From Phycisphaerales bacterium (GTDB taxonomy: Bacteria; Planctomycetota; Phycisphaerae; Phycisphaerales; JAGLTS01): 64,000 nt of DNA. The notes beneath the pieces were generated by a model. The model had not been told where the DNA came from. It made no database searches and saw only the letters and a list, made by a program, of their open reading frames with translations. The stretch is taken from assembly GCA_023135165.1 (NCBI GenBank), contig JAGLTS010000038.1, forward strand, positions 20,892 through 84,891, given 5' to 3'. Position 1 is the stretch's first letter. Each line of letters opens with the position of its first letter. Shown one piece after another: positions 40,157 to 48,214 of the stretch. The translations under genes and the position numbers were made by a program.

Positions 40157-41943
40157 GGCGCATCTCCTTGCACGGCGTTCGCGGTGTCCGACAGATCAAG
40201 CAGCATGATCCAAGCGTCAGTCTCACCGGCGAAGTCTCGCTGGAGTGCATGGTGCAGGACCGGCGCGTTGCCCAGCGAGTCGCGCTCCAATGCGTTGCCG
40301 AAGACGAGGACACGACCGCCGTGCTCGACGATGTGCGCGTTCTCGCACGCGGGGAGATAGCTGCCCAAGCGCAGTGCGCGCCACCGCGGATCGAGGATGG
40401 CGATGTACGCGCCGGCGTAGAATTCATCATTGGGGATCCGCACGTAGGCGGACGGCGTCTCTGGCAAGCCGGTCTCGGATCGGCCGGCGAGGAGCGTGCT
40501 GCCATCTGGGAGCGCGGTAATCGACGTGATCGAGAGATCGGTCGCCTGCCCGGCGCGATGGCCCCACGGCCTGCGCTGATCGGGCACGAAGGATGCCCAG
40601 TACGTCATTCGCCGAATTGCTTTCGTCGCAGCGTCAAGTTCAACAAGAAGCGTCGAAGCAGGTCCACGGCGGCGCTGGGCGACGGATGCGATCAGCGGGT
40701 CGGCATCCCGCTGAGCGGGCTTGTCGAGGTCGAATACATCGCGTGAGAAGAGCGTGCGCGAACCTTCGTGGCGGCAGACGATGACCGTGGCGCCAAGCGT
40801 CACCGGCGCGATGTGCTCGATCCACGACGGCGCAACCAAGCGGTACCGGTCCAGGCCAACCAATAGCCCGCTCCATCCCCAGGCACGCCAGGCGAGCGAG
40901 CCGGTCAATGTTGTGCGGTCAAGAAACGGCGTGTCGAACCGTTCACGACCCGTCTCGGTTTCCGTTCGACCAGCTGCGTAGCGTGAACCGTCGTGCGGGT
41001 CGACCGTCCACGCGTCGAGCTTGTCAGGGAGCAACTCAGGGAGCGTTGTCACATGTCGGCCGTCCGGACTGACTCGCAGAAGTCTGTTCCGCTCGCGCAG
41101 GACGATGAAGCCCTCGTGATCGAAATGGAAGTCGATCGCCGGGTTGTGTGCACGCGAGATGTCATCCCACATCAGTGCCCACTGGACCTTCGTCGCCTGC
41201 GGATTCAGGCGCGCGAGGTAGACGACACGACCCTGCGCTTCTTCGATTTCGCGCGCCACGCGCTCTCGCCCGGTCGGAAGCGGCGGCAACGCGATACCTG
41301 ACCGGCGCAGTTCGTCGCGCTCGGTGCACAGCCGATCGTAGTGGGTGATGCGGTCGGCGCGTTCATCCTTGAGTGTTCGGCCGCGAGCTTGGGGAGCGAT
41401 CTCAACGAAAGGCACCCGGCCTCGCCCGGAGATGTATAGCCCACCGTCCGGGCCGACTTTGCAGCTTCCCGCCGGGCCGAATCGCGCAACGCCGAAGCCG
41501 AAGCGTGAGACGCTGAGGATCTCGTCCATCATCGGGCTGTAGCGCACGATGACGCCCGTGATGTTGGGGTTTTCGTGGTTCAGACGCCAGCGCTGCGTAC
41601 CCGGCTCGGGCTTGAGACGGATGGGACAGTCGGGGTTCCATGTGCTGAAGCGCCAGCCGAGCACGGTGTTCATCGCGTCCTCGTCATCCGCCTGGGGGAT
41701 ATCAGGACCCCATGCGTTGAGGAAGAGGATGATCGTGCGATCCTCGCCAAAGCCGGCTCCCGCGACCTGTTCGATGCCGCTGCCGCCGAAGTACGTCGCG
41801 CTGACCGGCTCGACGGCCCGCGCTGTGTCCGCGGACCTCCGCTCGATCGTTTCCTTGGGACCGGCCCAGGCAGCCGCGGTCGCACACAGGGCGAGCAGTC
41901 CCCAGCGTGCCGGGCGTCGCGTGGTTTGCACGACGGAGTTCAT
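40153..41943 (-). CDS. Hypothetical exported propeller-like protein
   Basis: 596 residues beginning MNSVVQTTRRPARWGLLALC with a signal peptide that ends near AAAWAG. The mature chain has repeated strand units such as GEDRTIILFLNAWGPDIP, SITALPDGSTLLAGRSETG and GSYLPACENAHIVEHGGRVLVFGN. These look like SBBP/NHL-type beta-propeller blades that read out a stored path or value, but no enzymatic motif is visible. The start at 41943 has TATGCT 6 nt upstream. Coupled to the small exported gene downstream. Confidence 0.72.
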   Translation of the reverse strand: MNSVVQTTRRPARWGLLALCATAAAWAGPKETIERRSADTARAVEPVSATYFGGSGIEQVAGAGFGEDRTIILFLNAWGPDIPQADDEDAMNTVLGWRFSTWNPDCPIRLKPEPGTQRWRLNHENPNITGVIVRYSPMMDEILSVSRFGFGVARFGPAGSCKVGPDGGLYISGRGRVPFVEIAPQARGRTLKDERADRITHYDRLCTERDELRRSGIALPPLPTGRERVAREIEEAQGRVVYLARLNPQATKVQWALMWDDISRAHNPAIDFHFDHEGFIVLRERNRLLRVSPDGRHVTTLPELLPDKLDAWTVDPHDGSRYAAGRTETETGRERFDTPFLDRTTLTGSLAWRAWGWSGLLVGLDRYRLVAPSWIEHIAPVTLGATVIVCRHEGSRTLFSRDVFDLDKPAQRDADPLIASVAQRRRGPASTLLVELDAATKAIRRMTYWASFVPDQRRPWGHRAGQATDLSITSITALPDGSTLLAGRSETGLPETPSAYVRIPNDEFYAGAYIAILDPRWRALRLGSYLPACENAHIVEHGGRVLVFGNALERDSLGNAPVLHHALQRDFAGETDAWIMLLDLSDTANAVQGDAP

Positions 41944-41949
41944 CATCAC

Positions 41950-41955
41950 AGCATA
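41950..41955 (-). promoter_or_regulatory. Candidate -10 hexamer TATGCT (leaderless)
   Basis: TATGCT on the minus strand lies 6 nt before ATG 41943 (3 nt before the alternative ATG 41946), which favours the former. Confidence 0.45.
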
Positions 41956-42064
41956 CGGTCGGCGGGGCGTCGCGGATTCGTCCCTGTCACGATTCGGTCG
42001 TGCCGCGTGATGTCCGGGATCTCGCCGTGCCCGGCTTGTTCGGTACTGCGGCTCGTCTCCAATG

Positions 42065-42091
42065 AAAAAGGCCCGTGCGGTTGCACGGGCC
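42065..42091 (-). terminator. Rho-independent terminator of the PEP-CTERM gene
   Basis: On the minus strand, GGCCCGTGC and its perfect 9-bp partner enclose a 4-nt loop, and five T residues follow. It lies 55 bp beyond the PEP-CTERM stop codon. Confidence 0.9.
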
Positions 42092-42145
42092 AAGAGTGAG
42101 ATCATCCGCGATTCTTCGTTAGAAACGGATTCTCAGGAGGACGTA

Positions 42146-42652
42146 TTAGCGGCGACGCCGGCTGACGAAACCAGCCAAACCCAGAAGGGCCAGCGTGCCG
42201 GGAGCCGGGACGGTGAAGACGTTGAAGTACGACTCGTTGTACGTGCCATCCGGGGTGGGGGTGTCATCGTAGTCCTCGAAGAACTTGACAACCCAGTGAC
42301 CGTTGGGATTCTCGCCGTCGAAGTCAGTGACGTCAGCGTATCCGGTCCAGTTGCCGCCGGTGCCCCAGCCCATCAGGTCGCCCATGTCGTAGACGACGTA
42401 GGTGCCCTCAGGTGAGGTGATCCCGATGTTCGCTTCGGACCCGTAGGACATGCCGTCTGGGTTCGTCGTGTAGTCAAGATCGAAAGCGCAACCGTCAATG
42501 ACGGCGGGCTCGTCCGCGACATCGAAGGTCAAGAGCGTGTAGGCGGTGAACTCGCCGCCGTCCGACTCCGCGCCGGTCAGAACAAACTGCACATCCGCAC
42601 TTGCCATGGTGGCGACGCCGAACGTGGCAGCCGCCAGAAGAGCCATTCTCAT
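42146..42652 (-). CDS. PEP-CTERM sorting-signal protein
   Basis: 168 residues. The signal peptide is MRMALLAAATFGVATMASA. The mature domain includes MGWGTGGNWTGYADVTDFDG and NGHWVVKFFEDYDD, reminiscent of proprotein-convertase P-domain-like sandwiches. The C-terminus VPAPGTLALLGLAGFVSRRRR is a PEP-CTERM tail: a short motif, one membrane helix and basic residues, processed by an exosortase. No exosortase gene is in the window. GGGAGAA lies 6-7 nt before the ATG. Confidence 0.9.
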   Translation of the reverse strand: MRMALLAAATFGVATMASADVQFVLTGAESDGGEFTAYTLLTFDVADEPAVIDGCAFDLDYTTNPDGMSYGSEANIGITSPEGTYVVYDMGDLMGWGTGGNWTGYADVTDFDGENPNGHWVVKFFEDYDDTPTPDGTYNESYFNVFTVPAPGTLALLGLAGFVSRRRR

Positions 42653-42999
42653 AGTGTTTCTCCCTAGTTTGGATTCAGGCTCGTAGCTGGAAATTCGCCT
42701 CGTTCGCCCTCGTACCGGCTCAGCGGGCCGTGAGTTGCCGAGACGACCATTCAACACGCGTATCTTCGCCTCCTGCTCCATCAAGCAAGCGCCAAGTCGC
42801 TCCAAGCCCGTTGTGCCCAGCGGCCTGCGACGCGTTTGCCGAGCACCGGGATGGTTCGCTCCACAGCTTGCTGCACCAGTATTACCGACATTCGCACCTG
42901 ATGTGATGACTATTTGGCGATTTCTGGAAAGTTTCTCTGGCACCCGATTCGGAGTGGCACCCTGGGCCGTGAGGTACTCCCCATGCGCTGGGCGCGCGC

Positions 43000-43216
43000 A
43001 TGGATTCACAGAAAACGTGTTATCGGACTAGAGTTTTGGGCGAGTTTCGGCCGGTTTGGGCTCGTTTCGGCGCGTTTTCGATCAGTTTTGGTGCGTTTTG
43101 GGTCGGTTTTGAGCACAAAAAGCAGACCCGACCGAGGCCGCGCGCGCATTGGCAAGGATGTGCGGCAGCGAAGCGAGATGCCAGCGATGGTGCGCACGGC
43201 GAGTGCGATGCGGGTC
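43000..43216 (+). repeat. Dispersed repeat copy 2 with helically phased T-tracts
   Basis: The element matches copy 1 without any indel from GGATTCAC to beyond GAGATGCCAGCGATG. Its T runs start at 43034, 43045, 43055, 43065, 43075, 43086, 43096 and 43107: steps 11, 10, 10, 10, 11, 10, 11, the identical register to copy 1. It fills most of the 625-bp gap between the PEP-CTERM gene and trpB and ends about 60 bp before the trpB start. Frames through it are open in both copies, but several frames are open at once, so I do not call a gene. The rest of the gap (42653-42999) shows nothing else. Confidence 0.88.
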
Positions 43217-43264
43217 CGCCATAGACGGATTTCGCTGCGCTCAAAGTTGTGGGGGTCGCGGTCC

Positions 43265-43270
43265 TATACT
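43265..43270 (+). promoter_or_regulatory. Candidate -10 hexamer TATACT for trpB (leaderless)
   Basis: TATACT ends 7 nt before the trpB ATG at 43278, and no ribosome site precedes the ATG. The curved-DNA repeat ends about 50 bp upstream of this hexamer. Confidence 0.55.
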
Positions 43271-43277
43271 GCCCGCC

Positions 43278-44480
43278 ATGAGCACTGCACCTTCACAACT
43301 GCCCGATCAGGCTGGCCGATTCGGCGAGTTCGGCGGACGGTACGTCCCGGAGACACTCATCGCCGCGCTCGACCAGCTCGATGCCGCGTACGCCGAGGCC
43401 AAGCAGGATGCCGCGTTTCAAGATGAACTGGATGGACTGCTGGCACGGTACGTCGGTCGGCCCACGCCGCTCACGTTCGCTGCGCGCCTGACGCAGCACG
43501 CCGGCGGGGCGAAGATCTGGCTCAAGCGCGAAGACCTCGCGCACACCGGCGCTCACAAGATCAACAACACGATCGGCCAGGCACTCCTCACGCGCCGCAT
43601 GGGCAAGAAGCGCGTCATCGCCGAAACCGGCGCGGGGCAGCACGGCGTCGCCACCGCCACCGCATGCGCTCACTTCGGCCTGCGCTGCGAGGTCTATATG
43701 GGCACCGAAGATGTCCGGCGCCAGAACCTCAACGTCTTTCGCATGCGGCTCATGGGCGCGACCGTGCACGAGGTGGACTCCGGGTCATGCACGCTCAAGG
43801 ATTCCACCAACGAGGCGATGCGCGACTGGATGGGGTCCGTCGAACACACGCACTACATCCTCGGGTCGGTCGTCGGGCCGCACCCGTTCCCGATGATCAT
43901 CCGCGACTTCCAGGCGGTGATCGGCAGGGAATGTCGCACCCAATGCGAGCAGGCGTTCGCCGGCATCCCCGACTGCATCATCGCATGCGTCGGCGGCGGG
44001 TCGAACGCTGCGGGAATCTTCTACCCGTTCATCAATGACGATGTTGAGATGATCGGCGTCGAGGCGGGCGGACGATCGACACAGCTCGGCGACCACGCAG
44101 CCCCGCTCGCGCTCGGCTCGCCCGGCGTGCTGCACGGCTCGCTCAGCTACGTCCTGCAAGACAAGTTCGGCCAAACCGCTGCGGTCCACTCCTGCTCAGC
44201 TGGTCTGGACTACCCCGGCGTCGGGCCTGAGCATTCCTACTGGAAGGACACCGGTCGCGTCGGCTACATGCACATCAGCGACGATGAGGCGCTCGACGCG
44301 TTTTGTTTGCTCAGCGAGTTGGAGGGCTTGATCCCCGCACTGGAAACCGCCCACGCCGTCGCCGCCGCAGTCAAGCACGCAAAGACGATGTCACGCAAGC
44401 AGAACCTCGTCATCAACCTCTCCGGCCGAGGCGACAAAGACGTGCAAGAAGCAGCACGGCTGCTCGCCGCTCGCGTGTAA
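43278..44480 (+). CDS. trpB: Tryptophan synthase beta chain
   Basis: 400 residues, full length; PLP enzyme that joins indole and serine. [13 protein letters not shown] opens the chain, the PLP Lys is in [16 protein letters not shown], and the substrate loop [14 protein letters not shown] and the phosphate-binding [10 protein letters not shown] are intact. The closing region has [18 protein letters not shown]. It is the TrpB1 type, which needs TrpA. The trpA gene is 15.4 kb away at 59900, not adjacent as in most bacteria. Confidence 0.98.
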   Translation: MSTAPSQLPDQAGRFGEFGGRYVPETLIAALDQLDAAYAEAKQDAAFQDELDGLLARYVGRPTPLTFAARLTQHAGGAKIWLKREDLAHTGAHKINNTIGQALLTRRMGKKRVIAETGAGQHGVATATACAHFGLRCEVYMGTEDVRRQNLNVFRMRLMGATVHEVDSGSCTLKDSTNEAMRDWMGSVEHTHYILGSVVGPHPFPMIIRDFQAVIGRECRTQCEQAFAGIPDCIIACVGGGSNAAGIFYPFINDDVEMIGVEAGGRSTQLGDHAAPLALGSPGVLHGSLSYVLQDKFGQTAAVHSCSAGLDYPGVGPEHSYWKDTGRVGYMHISDDEALDAFCLLSELEGLIPALETAHAVAAAVKHAKTMSRKQNLVINLSGRGDKDVQEAARLLAARV

Positions 44481-44555
44481 AGCCGCGACAAGTGGTCACG
44501 ATGGGTTTTCCCAAAGTTTTCAGTTGACCGCTGGGCGAGGTGGTGCTAGCGTGCC

Positions 44556-44632
44556 CGTGATTCGCTGCGCTTGGGCTGATATGGCCCGCCCCGGAGAGAC
44601 CGCGTCGACGGCTCTCACCAAAGCGAATCACG
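44556..44632 (+). ncRNA. Candidate structured RNA element (three-way junction)
   Basis: A perfect 11-bp closing helix (CGTGATTCGCT at 44556-44566 with AGCGAATCACG at 44622-44632) encloses two further hairpins. These are GGGC/GCCC at 44573-44576 and 44584-44587, and GAGAG-A-CCG/CGG-CTCTC between 44594 and 44616 with a 6-nt loop. The element ends 63 nt before the start of the 576-aa protein and lies 75 nt after trpB. It could be a leader-RNA regulator, a small RNA, or a processed trpB end. I recognise no known RNA family. Confidence 0.45.
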
Positions 44633-44695
44633 ACGGCAGCCATGTCGTCGGTTATTTGGAAAACGTCATTCTGCCCTACGGCCAGAAGGATGCCC

Positions 44696-46426
44696 ATGAT
44701 GAAACCACAACTGATTGAGCCTGTTGAGCGAACGCCCCGAGAGCGGTTCGAGGCTGACCTGCGCACGGGTGGAATCCCACCGACGGACATCTCGCTTCTC
44801 GCTCAGGCGCTCTTCGAGAGCGGCGTCGCGTCGGAGTTGCGTGAGCAGGATCTTCTCTGCACTGAGCCTCGGAAGATCGCCCAGGACTACCAGAAATCGG
44901 AGCAGAATCGCGACGTCACATGCATGCTCATGCTTGACCGCCTCGCGAACGACAGATTGCAGCAGCCAGAGTACTTCGTGCATGGCTCAAAATGGTATCC
45001 GTCGCGTGACCTGCGCAAGTTCAAGCGATCATACCGCAAGCTACACCGGTACATGGCAAGCGACTCATGGGAAGGCATGCGCCAACTCGCCACACGACTT
45101 AAGAACACCGGCGTCGACTTCGAGCGAAGCCTGATTGACGGAAGGGAATTGCTACTCTCGCTGCACAAATCAGTCCATATTCTCCACGAACTCGGGTTGA
45201 TCGAACCGGGTCACTTACTTGACCGGGGCCAGATCCGCGAACTTGGCGAGCGAGGGTGCTGGTCGCGCCAAGGCAGTCGGTCGAGCACCGACGACGAGAG
45301 CCGGGCAGACTGCGACGACCCGACCAGATTGGTCTTCCTGCTCCAGCATTCCGGCGCATCTGTCATCACCAGCCTCGTTGATGACTTGCGTCGCGCCAAT
45401 GACGATCAATGCGCGATTCTGGCGAGAGGGATCGGTTATGCCATCTCATCATGGCAGCACTTGCTCCACAGGCATCCGACCTGGTTTGAGGAAGCCGGCC
45501 CGGAATTCGCGATCACCGTCCGCCCGGTGTTTGATGAGCTGGACCGGCGCGTGCAAGTCAATCCGAATCACGATGGCGTCACCCAGGCTTGGCTGCGCTA
45601 TGCCTGGATGGCTTTCGAGTATGACCCGACCTCGGCCGATGACGCCACGCGGGGCCGAGTACTTGCCGCCGCTACGAACGAAATCGGCCGCCTTCGTCCA
45701 CTCTTCAGGCGGGCTCACGAGCCAGGCACCGAGGAGGACTTCCAGCACATTCAACCACACTTGCAGACGTGCATCCACGTGTTGTACATCCTCGGTGGGC
45801 TCTGGAATGGAATGAAACCGCTCCTCATGGCGTTTCGCGCGATGAGTACGCCTTGTCTTGCGCCGGATCTCAGCTACTGGAACACCGAGTCCTCTTCCCC
45901 GCCAACGCCGTGGGACTACATCCCCACGAGTCTCGTGAGCATGCTGCACACGTATGCGAAACGCGAACAGGAAGGCGATCCAGACCTCGTCGGCGTGCGG
46001 ACTGAGTTCGCTCGGTTCTGTCTCGACCGGCTCAGAACTCGAAAGCGGCCCATGAACAAAGAGGGCGTCGAAGATGATGCCTCGCCTTCGTTTGTCGAAC
46101 CCAACCCCATCTGGCGGGGGTGCTTCATTCGCGCGCTTCGAGAGTTGCACATCAACCCCAGCGGCAAGGGACATCATGTTCTTCACTGGTTGAGCGGGAA
46201 TGACCCTGACGAGGGTGTGTCCTCGATTGCGAAGAAAGTCTATGCGGACCTCCGGCACGGGCCGAGCCTTCCGAAAGGCCTTTCGCCGCGGCGCACGCTC
46301 CTCAATGCGTTTTGGTGGTTGTCGCAAGCACACCTGCTCGCGCTCGGAATCGAAGTTGATCCCGATGGCGCGCAGCGGACACGAGAAGAGGAGGCGCGTC
46401 GCACGACCGAATCGGAAGACGTCTGA
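44696..46426 (+). CDS. Unknown helical protein upstream of viperin
   Basis: 576 residues with no signal peptide or membrane segment. Helix-rich throughout: DRLANDRLQQPEYFVHGSKW, RKFKRSYRKLHRYM, LLLSLHKSVHILHELGLIEP, then a Ser/Asp-rich low-complexity insert (about 195-210), TCIHVLYILGGLWNGMKP and ALRELHINPSGKGHHVLHWL. No nuclease, ATPase or TIR motif was recognised. The start at 44696 follows AGAAGGATGCCC; ATG 44690 and 44699 are alternatives. It is 124 bp upstream of the viperin gene on the same strand, so it may be a sensor or effector partner, but that is inferred only from position. Confidence 0.75.
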   Translation: MMKPQLIEPVERTPRERFEADLRTGGIPPTDISLLAQALFESGVASELREQDLLCTEPRKIAQDYQKSEQNRDVTCMLMLDRLANDRLQQPEYFVHGSKWYPSRDLRKFKRSYRKLHRYMASDSWEGMRQLATRLKNTGVDFERSLIDGRELLLSLHKSVHILHELGLIEPGHLLDRGQIRELGERGCWSRQGSRSSTDDESRADCDDPTRLVFLLQHSGASVITSLVDDLRRANDDQCAILARGIGYAISSWQHLLHRHPTWFEEAGPEFAITVRPVFDELDRRVQVNPNHDGVTQAWLRYAWMAFEYDPTSADDATRGRVLAAATNEIGRLRPLFRRAHEPGTEEDFQHIQPHLQTCIHVLYILGGLWNGMKPLLMAFRAMSTPCLAPDLSYWNTESSSPPTPWDYIPTSLVSMLHTYAKREQEGDPDLVGVRTEFARFCLDRLRTRKRPMNKEGVEDDASPSFVEPNPIWRGCFIRALRELHINPSGKGHHVLHWLSGNDPDEGVSSIAKKVYADLRHGPSLPKGLSPRRTLLNAFWWLSQAHLLALGIEVDPDGAQRTREEEARRTTESEDV

Positions 46427-46511
46427 ACGACGTCGCTGACAACATAATCATGGCCGCTGTCCGGACGCACTTTGCGCCCATCGCCGAATCGGCACCGCGG
46501 CTCCAGGGAGG

Positions 46512-46526
46512 TCACCACAGTGGTGA
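46512..46526. promoter_or_regulatory. 15-bp palindrome before the viperin gene (candidate operator)
   Basis: TCACCACAGTGGTGA is a perfect inverted repeat of 7-bp arms about one central base, 24 bp before the viperin ATG. A hairpin with a 1-nt loop is impossible, so the symmetry is likely read as DNA by a dimeric regulator. Confidence 0.5.
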
Positions 46527-46550
46527 TCCAAGATCCTATGGAGATGCCTT

Positions 46551-47462
46551 ATGACCTGTACGAACGATCAGTTTCCCAATCAGACTCGGACGCTTCCGGA
46601 CGCTGTTAACTTCCACTTCTGGAAGCCGTGCAACAACGACTGCCGATTCTGCTTCGCCACGTTCAACGATGATGCCCGTCTCAGGAATGCTCGCGGCTTG
46701 CCGCTCGACGATTGTCGCCGAGTGCTGGACGCGCTGCGGAGCGCCGGCGTTCAGAAGATCACACTCGCGGGTGGCGAACCAACGCTCTGCCCGCACATCG
46801 GCGACGTGCTTGCGCACGCGCACCGGCTCGGCTTCGTCACGAGCCTCGTGACGAACGGGTCGCTACTCCCAAGGCTGCTCAACACGCACGCGGACTACCT
46901 CGACTGGGTCGGCCTGTCCGTCGACTCCGCCGATGAGGCGGTGCAACGTGAACTCGGCCGGGGCATTGGCGACCACGTCGGTCGATCACTGGATCTGTTC
47001 GAGCGGCTCCATCAACTGAACATCAGCTCGAAACTGAACACTGTCGTCACGTCGCTGAACCACCAGGAAGACATGGCGGACTTCGTGCTCGCGGCGCGCC
47101 CCCGGCGCTGGAAGATCTTCCAGGTGCTTGCGATCCGCGGACAGAACGATGGTCGCGTCGAGCCGTTGCTCGTCTCTGGTGATCAATTCGCAGCCTTTGT
47201 CGATCGGCACCAGCACTTGGAAGCCTACGGCATTCAGGTTGTCACGGAGAACAACGATGCGATGACTGCCGCTTACGCGATGGTCGATCCCATCGGCCGC
47301 TTCTTCAGCGACGCGGGTGGGGTCCATTCCTATTCCGAACCGATCCTGGAAGTCGGCGTGGAAAGAGCATTCAGCCAAATCAAGTTCGACCCAGACAAGT
47401 TCGACCGGCGAGGCGGCAGTTACGACTGGAGCACATCCCCAAGCCGAAGGAGCAGGTCATGA
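46551..47462 (+). CDS. Prokaryotic viperin (radical SAM antiviral nucleotide synthase)
   Basis: 303 residues. The radical-SAM cluster is KPCNNDCRFCF (Cys27, Cys31, Cys34), introduced by VNFHFW as in animal viperin (VNYHFT), with the SAM-binding GGEP at 74-77. RRWKIFQVLAIRGQNDG parallels viperin's RWKVFQCLLIEGEN, and the end ILEVGVERAF, then FDRRGGSYDWS, parallels ILDVGVEEAI, then FLKRGGKYIW. Known pVips convert CTP, GTP or UTP to 3'-deoxy-3',4'-didehydro nucleotides that stop phage RNA synthesis; the substrate here is unknown. GGAGAT is the ribosome site. The stop overlaps the next start (ATGA), so translation is coupled to the DUF2325 gene. Confidence 0.95.
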   Translation: MTCTNDQFPNQTRTLPDAVNFHFWKPCNNDCRFCFATFNDDARLRNARGLPLDDCRRVLDALRSAGVQKITLAGGEPTLCPHIGDVLAHAHRLGFVTSLVTNGSLLPRLLNTHADYLDWVGLSVDSADEAVQRELGRGIGDHVGRSLDLFERLHQLNISSKLNTVVTSLNHQEDMADFVLAARPRRWKIFQVLAIRGQNDGRVEPLLVSGDQFAAFVDRHQHLEAYGIQVVTENNDAMTAAYAMVDPIGRFFSDAGGVHSYSEPILEVGVERAFSQIKFDPDKFDRRGGSYDWSTSPSRRSRS

Positions 47463-47881
47463 CCTACCGAAGACATGACCGCGTTCCCTGGCGTGGTTCG
47501 CTCGACGGTTCGGCGGCCGTTGAGGTTGTCCGCGGTGCGCTTCACGACGGGCGCCTCGTCATCGTCGGCGGCGACCGCAGGGAGCATCACATCCAGCGCA
47601 TCCGCAGCGCCTTCGGACTCGCTGAGGTTCACTGGGCCCAGACGCGGAAGACCGATGCATCACTTCGACGTATCAGGACCGCCATTGAGCACCCCAACAC
47701 GGATCTTGTCGTATTGCTCTGTGGCCTGATACGTCATCAGCACGCACGGGATGTTCCGAGGTTGTGCGAGGCGCATGGAAAGCTTCTCGTGCGCTATTGG
47801 CGCAATCCCCACCCGCACGGATTGGCGAACGCAATCATCGACCAAGTAGGAAACCGGCTTGGCCTCCGTCAGACGGTCTGA
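47459..47881 (+). CDS. DUF2325 domain protein coupled to viperin
   Basis: 140 residues, mostly one Rossmann-like DUF2325 domain: RLVIVGGDRREHHIQRIRSA, then HPNTDLVVLLCGLIRHQHARD and HGKLLVRYWRNPHPHG. The family pattern is a glycine-rich first strand and an alpha/beta unit with a conserved His after a V..L..L..H strand. It reads a dinucleotide or small-molecule signal in other contexts, but no reaction is established. AGGAGCAGGTC precedes the ATG, which overlaps the viperin stop codon, so stoichiometric production with viperin is expected. It could modify, transport or sense the viperin product. Confidence 0.8.
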   Translation: MTYRRHDRVPWRGSLDGSAAVEVVRGALHDGRLVIVGGDRREHHIQRIRSAFGLAEVHWAQTRKTDASLRRIRTAIEHPNTDLVVLLCGLIRHQHARDVPRLCEAHGKLLVRYWRNPHPHGLANAIIDQVGNRLGLRQTV

Positions 47882-47920
47882 CAGAGATCAACCCGCAACT
47901 TCTCGATAAGGAGAAATCCG

Positions 47921-48073
47921 ATGTCCAAGAAAACCCCGATGACCGGCAAGGATGCAAGTCGCATCCAGCGAGCGGCTTCCCAGCAGAGCGGCGGCAAGGT
48001 CGGCAAGGACAGCTTCGCGAGCCGGGCACAGAGAGCGGCCGCGAAGAACGGCGCAGCCGGCAAGAAGAAATGA
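47921..48073 (+). CDS. Small SMP (seed-maturation-protein-like) protein
   Basis: 50 residues, too short for ordinary ORF calling. AAGGAGAAATCCG gives a strong ribosome site before ATG 47921. The chain SKKTPMTGKDASRIQRAASQ, then GGKVGKDSFASRAQRAAAKN, has two copies of an SRIQRAA/SRAQRAA-like unit and matches the small bacterial proteins with A.RIQ.A.A...G..V.K.SFA.RAQ.AAAKN. Those are common on plasmids and in accessory regions and of unknown function. Basic, probably a disordered or helical RNA/DNA binder. It follows the DUF2325 gene by 39 bp and precedes a terminator. Confidence 0.8.
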   Translation: MSKKTPMTGKDASRIQRAASQQSGGKVGKDSFASRAQRAAAKNGAAGKKK

Positions 48074-48099
48074 TGCGACATTGATCGCTAAACGACATC

Positions 48100-48132
48100 G
48101 CGGGCATCCAAGCTGGTCGCCTGGATGCCCGC
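48100..48132 (+). terminator. Terminator of the viperin cluster
   Basis: GCGGGCATCCA pairs perfectly (11 bp) with TGGATGCCCGC over an 11-nt loop, followed by GTTTCGTTGTTCTTCTT. It is 27 bp after the SMP-like stop codon and marks the end of the unit. Confidence 0.8.
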
Positions 48133-48214
48133 GTTTCGTTGTTCTTCTTCAGCCGTTGCCGCCACATTGCATCGAGTGGACCGTGACCGGCTGCGGATTC
48201 GCAGGGTGCGTAGC

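Noticed and set aside
43034..43110. CRISPR-like array from the regular T tracts
   Set aside because: The units are 10-11 bp with no 28-37 bp repeat or spacer structure and no cas genes.
42914..43426. 170-codon frame through repeat copy 2 and into trpB
   Set aside because: It is mostly the dispersed repeat plus out-of-frame trpB. Several frames are open at once and the periodicity is 10-11 bp, not 3.
43278..47881. trpB as part of the viperin operon
   Set aside because: A 215-bp spacer with its own structured element separates trpB from the next gene, and trpB is a normal biosynthetic gene; adjacency looks incidental.
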